A DNA stretch of 36,853 nt, taken from assembly GCA_023450615.1 (NCBI GenBank), contig JAEXGT010000097.1, positions 1 through 36,853 on the forward strand, written 5' to 3'. This DNA is from Pseudomonadota bacterium. Its GTDB lineage: Bacteria; Pseudomonadota; Alphaproteobacteria; Rhizobiales; Beijerinckiaceae. A program made the position numbers and the translations under genes. Shown here in pieces: positions 35,121-36,853 of this stretch; positions within the stretch are counted from its first letter, which is position 1; each line of letters begins with the position of its first letter. The notes under the pieces are model-generated. The model was not told where the DNA came from. It did not search any database and was given only the letters and a program-made list of their open reading frames with translations.

Positions 35121-36464
35121 ATGGCTCGCTTTACCTGGAAGCAGAACGAGAACGATTCTTCGGTCAAGGAGGCGGTCAGCATCGTGCGCGATCACGGCGA
35201 ACCTCTCCCCCCGGTCGAAGATCAGGAAGCCTTCGGGGCCATGTTCGACCGGTTCAATGATGCCAAGGTCGTGCTGCTCGGCGAGGCGACCCACGGAACC
35301 TCGGAGTTCTATCGGGCCCGGGCGGCCATAACCCGGCGCTTGATCGAGCATCACGGCTTCAACATCGTCGCCGTCGAAGCCGACTGGCCGGATGCGGCGC
35401 GCATCGATGCCTATGTGCGCCATCGATCCATACCCGATGGGGACGATGTAGCCTTCGAGCGCTTTCCCACCTGGATGTGGCGCAACGATGAGGTCTACGA
35501 TTTCGTCAACTGGATGCGCGCCTACAACAAGGAGCGCCCGGAGGATGAGCGCGCCGAATTCCGCGGTCTCGATGTCTACAGCCTCAACGCGTCCATCCGC
35601 TCCGTGCTGGATTATCTGGACAGGGTCGATCCGGAAGCTGCCAAGGAGGCGAGAGGGCGTTACGGCTGCCTGAGCCCCTGGCAGTCGGATCCCGCACGCT
35701 ATGGCCGCGCCGTCGTGACCGGGCAGAAGAAATCCTGCGACGAGAAGCTTCTGCGCCAGCTTCAGGACATTCTCGACAAGCGCATGGAATATCTGGAGGC
35801 GAAGGGCGGCGAGCAGTTCTTCGATGCGGTGCAGAACGCCAAGATCGTTCACGCCGCGGAGCATTACTACCGCATCATGTATGAAGGTGCGACGGAGTCC
35901 TGGAACCTGCGCGACCGGCATATGTTCGACACGCTCCAGAGCCTGCTCGCGCGTCGCGATAACGCCAGGGCGGTGATCTGGGCGCACAATTCCCACATCG
36001 GCAATGCCGCAGCCACCGCCATGGGCTGGCAGGGCGAGTTCAATATCGGCGAGCTTTGTCGCAAGGCCTATCGCGAGGAGGCGGTCCTTATCGGCTTCGG
36101 CACGGACCGGGGCACCGTGGCCGCCGCCGACGATTGGGACGAGCCCATGCGCGTGAAGAACGTGCTCCCCGCCCGGCCTGACAGCCACGAGCGGATCTTC
36201 AGGGATACGGGACTCGGGCGCTTCCTGACCGACTGGCGGGAAAACCTCCAGGAGGATCTGAAGACGGCTCTTTCCCGCCCCCGCCTTGAACGGGCCATCG
36301 GGGTGATCTACCGGCCGGACACGGAGCTCTACAGCCATTATTTCGAGGCCATCATGGCCGAGCAGTTCGACGCCTTCGTCTGGTTCGATGAAACGAAGGC
36401 TGTTACGTCGCTGACCCAGGCGCATGGGGAGGGCATGCCGGAAACGTACCCGTTCGGATTGTGA
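35121..36464 (+). CDS. Erythromycin esterase family protein
   Basis: A 447-residue cytoplasmic protein of the EreA/ChaN-like esterase superfamily. Conserved active-site segments are LGEATHGTSEFY at 53-64 (Glu55, His58), VEADWPDA at 85-92 (Glu86) and VIWAHNSHIGNA at 285-296 (His289, His292). Relatives include macrolide esterases and succinoglycan-biosynthesis proteins. Most chromosomal members have no shown resistance role, and many in alphaproteobacteria are stress genes, sometimes next to a phosphoribosyltransferase. The EcfG promoter in front supports a general-stress role here. AGGTG lies close to the ATG. Macrolide hydrolysis should not be assumed. Confidence 0.9.
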   Translation: MARFTWKQNENDSSVKEAVSIVRDHGEPLPPVEDQEAFGAMFDRFNDAKVVLLGEATHGTSEFYRARAAITRRLIEHHGFNIVAVEADWPDAARIDAYVRHRSIPDGDDVAFERFPTWMWRNDEVYDFVNWMRAYNKERPEDERAEFRGLDVYSLNASIRSVLDYLDRVDPEAAKEARGRYGCLSPWQSDPARYGRAVVTGQKKSCDEKLLRQLQDILDKRMEYLEAKGGEQFFDAVQNAKIVHAAEHYYRIMYEGATESWNLRDRHMFDTLQSLLARRDNARAVIWAHNSHIGNAAATAMGWQGEFNIGELCRKAYREEAVLIGFGTDRGTVAAADDWDEPMRVKNVLPARPDSHERIFRDTGLGRFLTDWRENLQEDLKTALSRPRLERAIGVIYRPDTELYSHYFEAIMAEQFDAFVWFDETKAVTSLTQAHGEGMPETYPFGL

Positions 36465-36569
36465 GCGGCAGCGTTGTCCGGGGCTGCGGAGCGAAAGCCG
36501 GGATTATTGGACGAGGAGGGTACGAGCCGCATCCCCTCCCGGTCATCCCCGGCCTAATACACACACCGC

Positions 36570-36671
36570 CCTCATCCTGAGGAGGTCGCGTCAGCGACCG
36601 TCTCGAAGGAGGGTCCAGCGTGTACTGGAGGCTTCCTTCGAGACGCAGCTGCGCTGCTCCTCAGGATGAGG
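36570..36671. repeat. Palindromic mosaic repeat (CTCATCCTGAGGAG family)
   Basis: An about 100-base element closed by exact inverted arms CTCATCCTGAGGAG (36571-36584) and CTCCTCAGGATGAG (36657-36670). Nested inside are GGTCGC/GCGACC (36584-36589 and 36594-36599), GTCTCGAAGGA/TCCTTCGAGAC (36600-36610 and 36634-36644), CCAG/CTGG (36615-36618 and 36625-36628) and GCAGC/GCTGC (36645-36649 and 36653-36657). The result is a cruciform with several side arms. Similar sequences are dispersed between genes in many Hyphomicrobiales. It lies about 105 bases after the esterase-like gene. Confidence 0.8.
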
Positions 36672-36853
36672 ACGGAGAGATAATGTTCCTATTTTGTTCT
36701 TGACAAGATGCCTAACCTTGGCATCTCGGCTCACCGAGGGGCGCGCTCGCGAGGCGTCGTGATTGTGGAGCCGGGAGCGGTCCTGCGGATGAGACTGACG
36801 CAAGTCCTCCGGCAGGAGGCCGCCCGCACATCCTTTGAGGAATGATGCGGTGT
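36672..36853 (+). other. Right-end non-coding stretch with possible promoter and structured leader
   Basis: I see no supportable gene from 36465 to the end. Apart from the palindromic repeat, it contains TTGACA at 36700-36705, without a convincing -10. This is followed by consecutive small inverted repeats: GATGCC/GGCATC (36707-36712 and 36720-36725), CTCGG/CCGAG (36725-36729 and 36734-36738) and a CCTCC/GGAGG stem near 36808-36822. This could be the promoter and leader of a gene starting beyond the edge. I do not recognise a known riboswitch. Confidence 0.3.

Noticed and set aside
35121..36464. Acquired macrolide-resistance gene
   Set aside because: The gene has the same composition as its neighbours, no mobile element is attached, and it lies behind a native-type stress promoter. 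Family membership alone does not show macrolide hydrolysis.
36570..36671. CRISPR-like repeat structure
   Set aside because: The repeats are inverted and nested within one element, not direct and regularly spaced, and no cas genes are present.
36842..36853. Start of a gene at ATGATGCGGTGT near the right edge
   Set aside because: Only four codons are visible and GAGGA lies too close to the first ATG. It cannot be separated from chance.

Overview
The window looks like chromosomal DNA of a GC-rich alphaproteobacterium, probably order Hyphomicrobiales and possibly Methylobacteriaceae or a close relative. That placement is inferred from the gene content, the dense ATGA-type gene overlaps, a general-stress (EcfG-type) promoter and the palindromic intergenic mosaic repeats; no rRNA is present to confirm it. 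Nearly every gene is on the + strand. I see no tRNA, rRNA, CRISPR array, transposase or phage gene.

Left end (1-3374, minus strand): the first codons of a gene running off the left edge, a DEAD-box RNA helicase with a DbpA-type RNA-binding domain and a long basic tail, a small very acidic protein of unknown function, and an IclR-family regulator of the PcaR/PcaU/PobR group.

Aromatic catabolism (3552-16093): divergent from the regulator lies a twelve-gene, almost gap-free array. A five-gene LivKHMGF-type ABC importer is followed by pcaD, pcaC, pcaH, pcaG, pcaI, pcaJ, pcaF and pcaB, then pobA after a small convergent zinc-ribbon gene. Together they encode import of an aromatic acid (inferred), hydroxylation of 4-hydroxybenzoate to protocatechuate, intradiol ring cleavage, and the complete beta-ketoadipate route to succinyl-CoA and acetyl-CoA.

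Middle (16175-22171): a PP2C-type phosphatase, then a carbohydrate ABC transporter (binding protein, two permeases, ATPase) with an embedded N-acetylmannosamine-6-phosphate 2-epimerase, suggesting amino-sugar uptake. Two palindromic mosaic repeats flank the binding-protein gene.

Redox and molybdenum (22250-26486): msrP-msrQ, a molybdenum-dependent periplasmic methionine sulfoxide reductase and its haem partner, directly followed by the molybdate importer modABC.

Peptide utilisation (26556-35037): an M29 aminopeptidase, then a dipeptide/oligopeptide ABC transporter (fused double ATPase, binding protein, two permeases) whose last gene encodes an M14-like zinc peptidase with a large unassigned N-terminal region.

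Right end (35061-36853): an erythromycin-esterase-family gene behind a perfect GGAAC-N16-CGTT promoter, then a palindromic repeat and a possible structured leader of a gene beyond the edge. A recurring feature is that all three complete ABC operons with a leading or early binding-protein gene carry a strong hairpin or palindromic repeat immediately after that gene.
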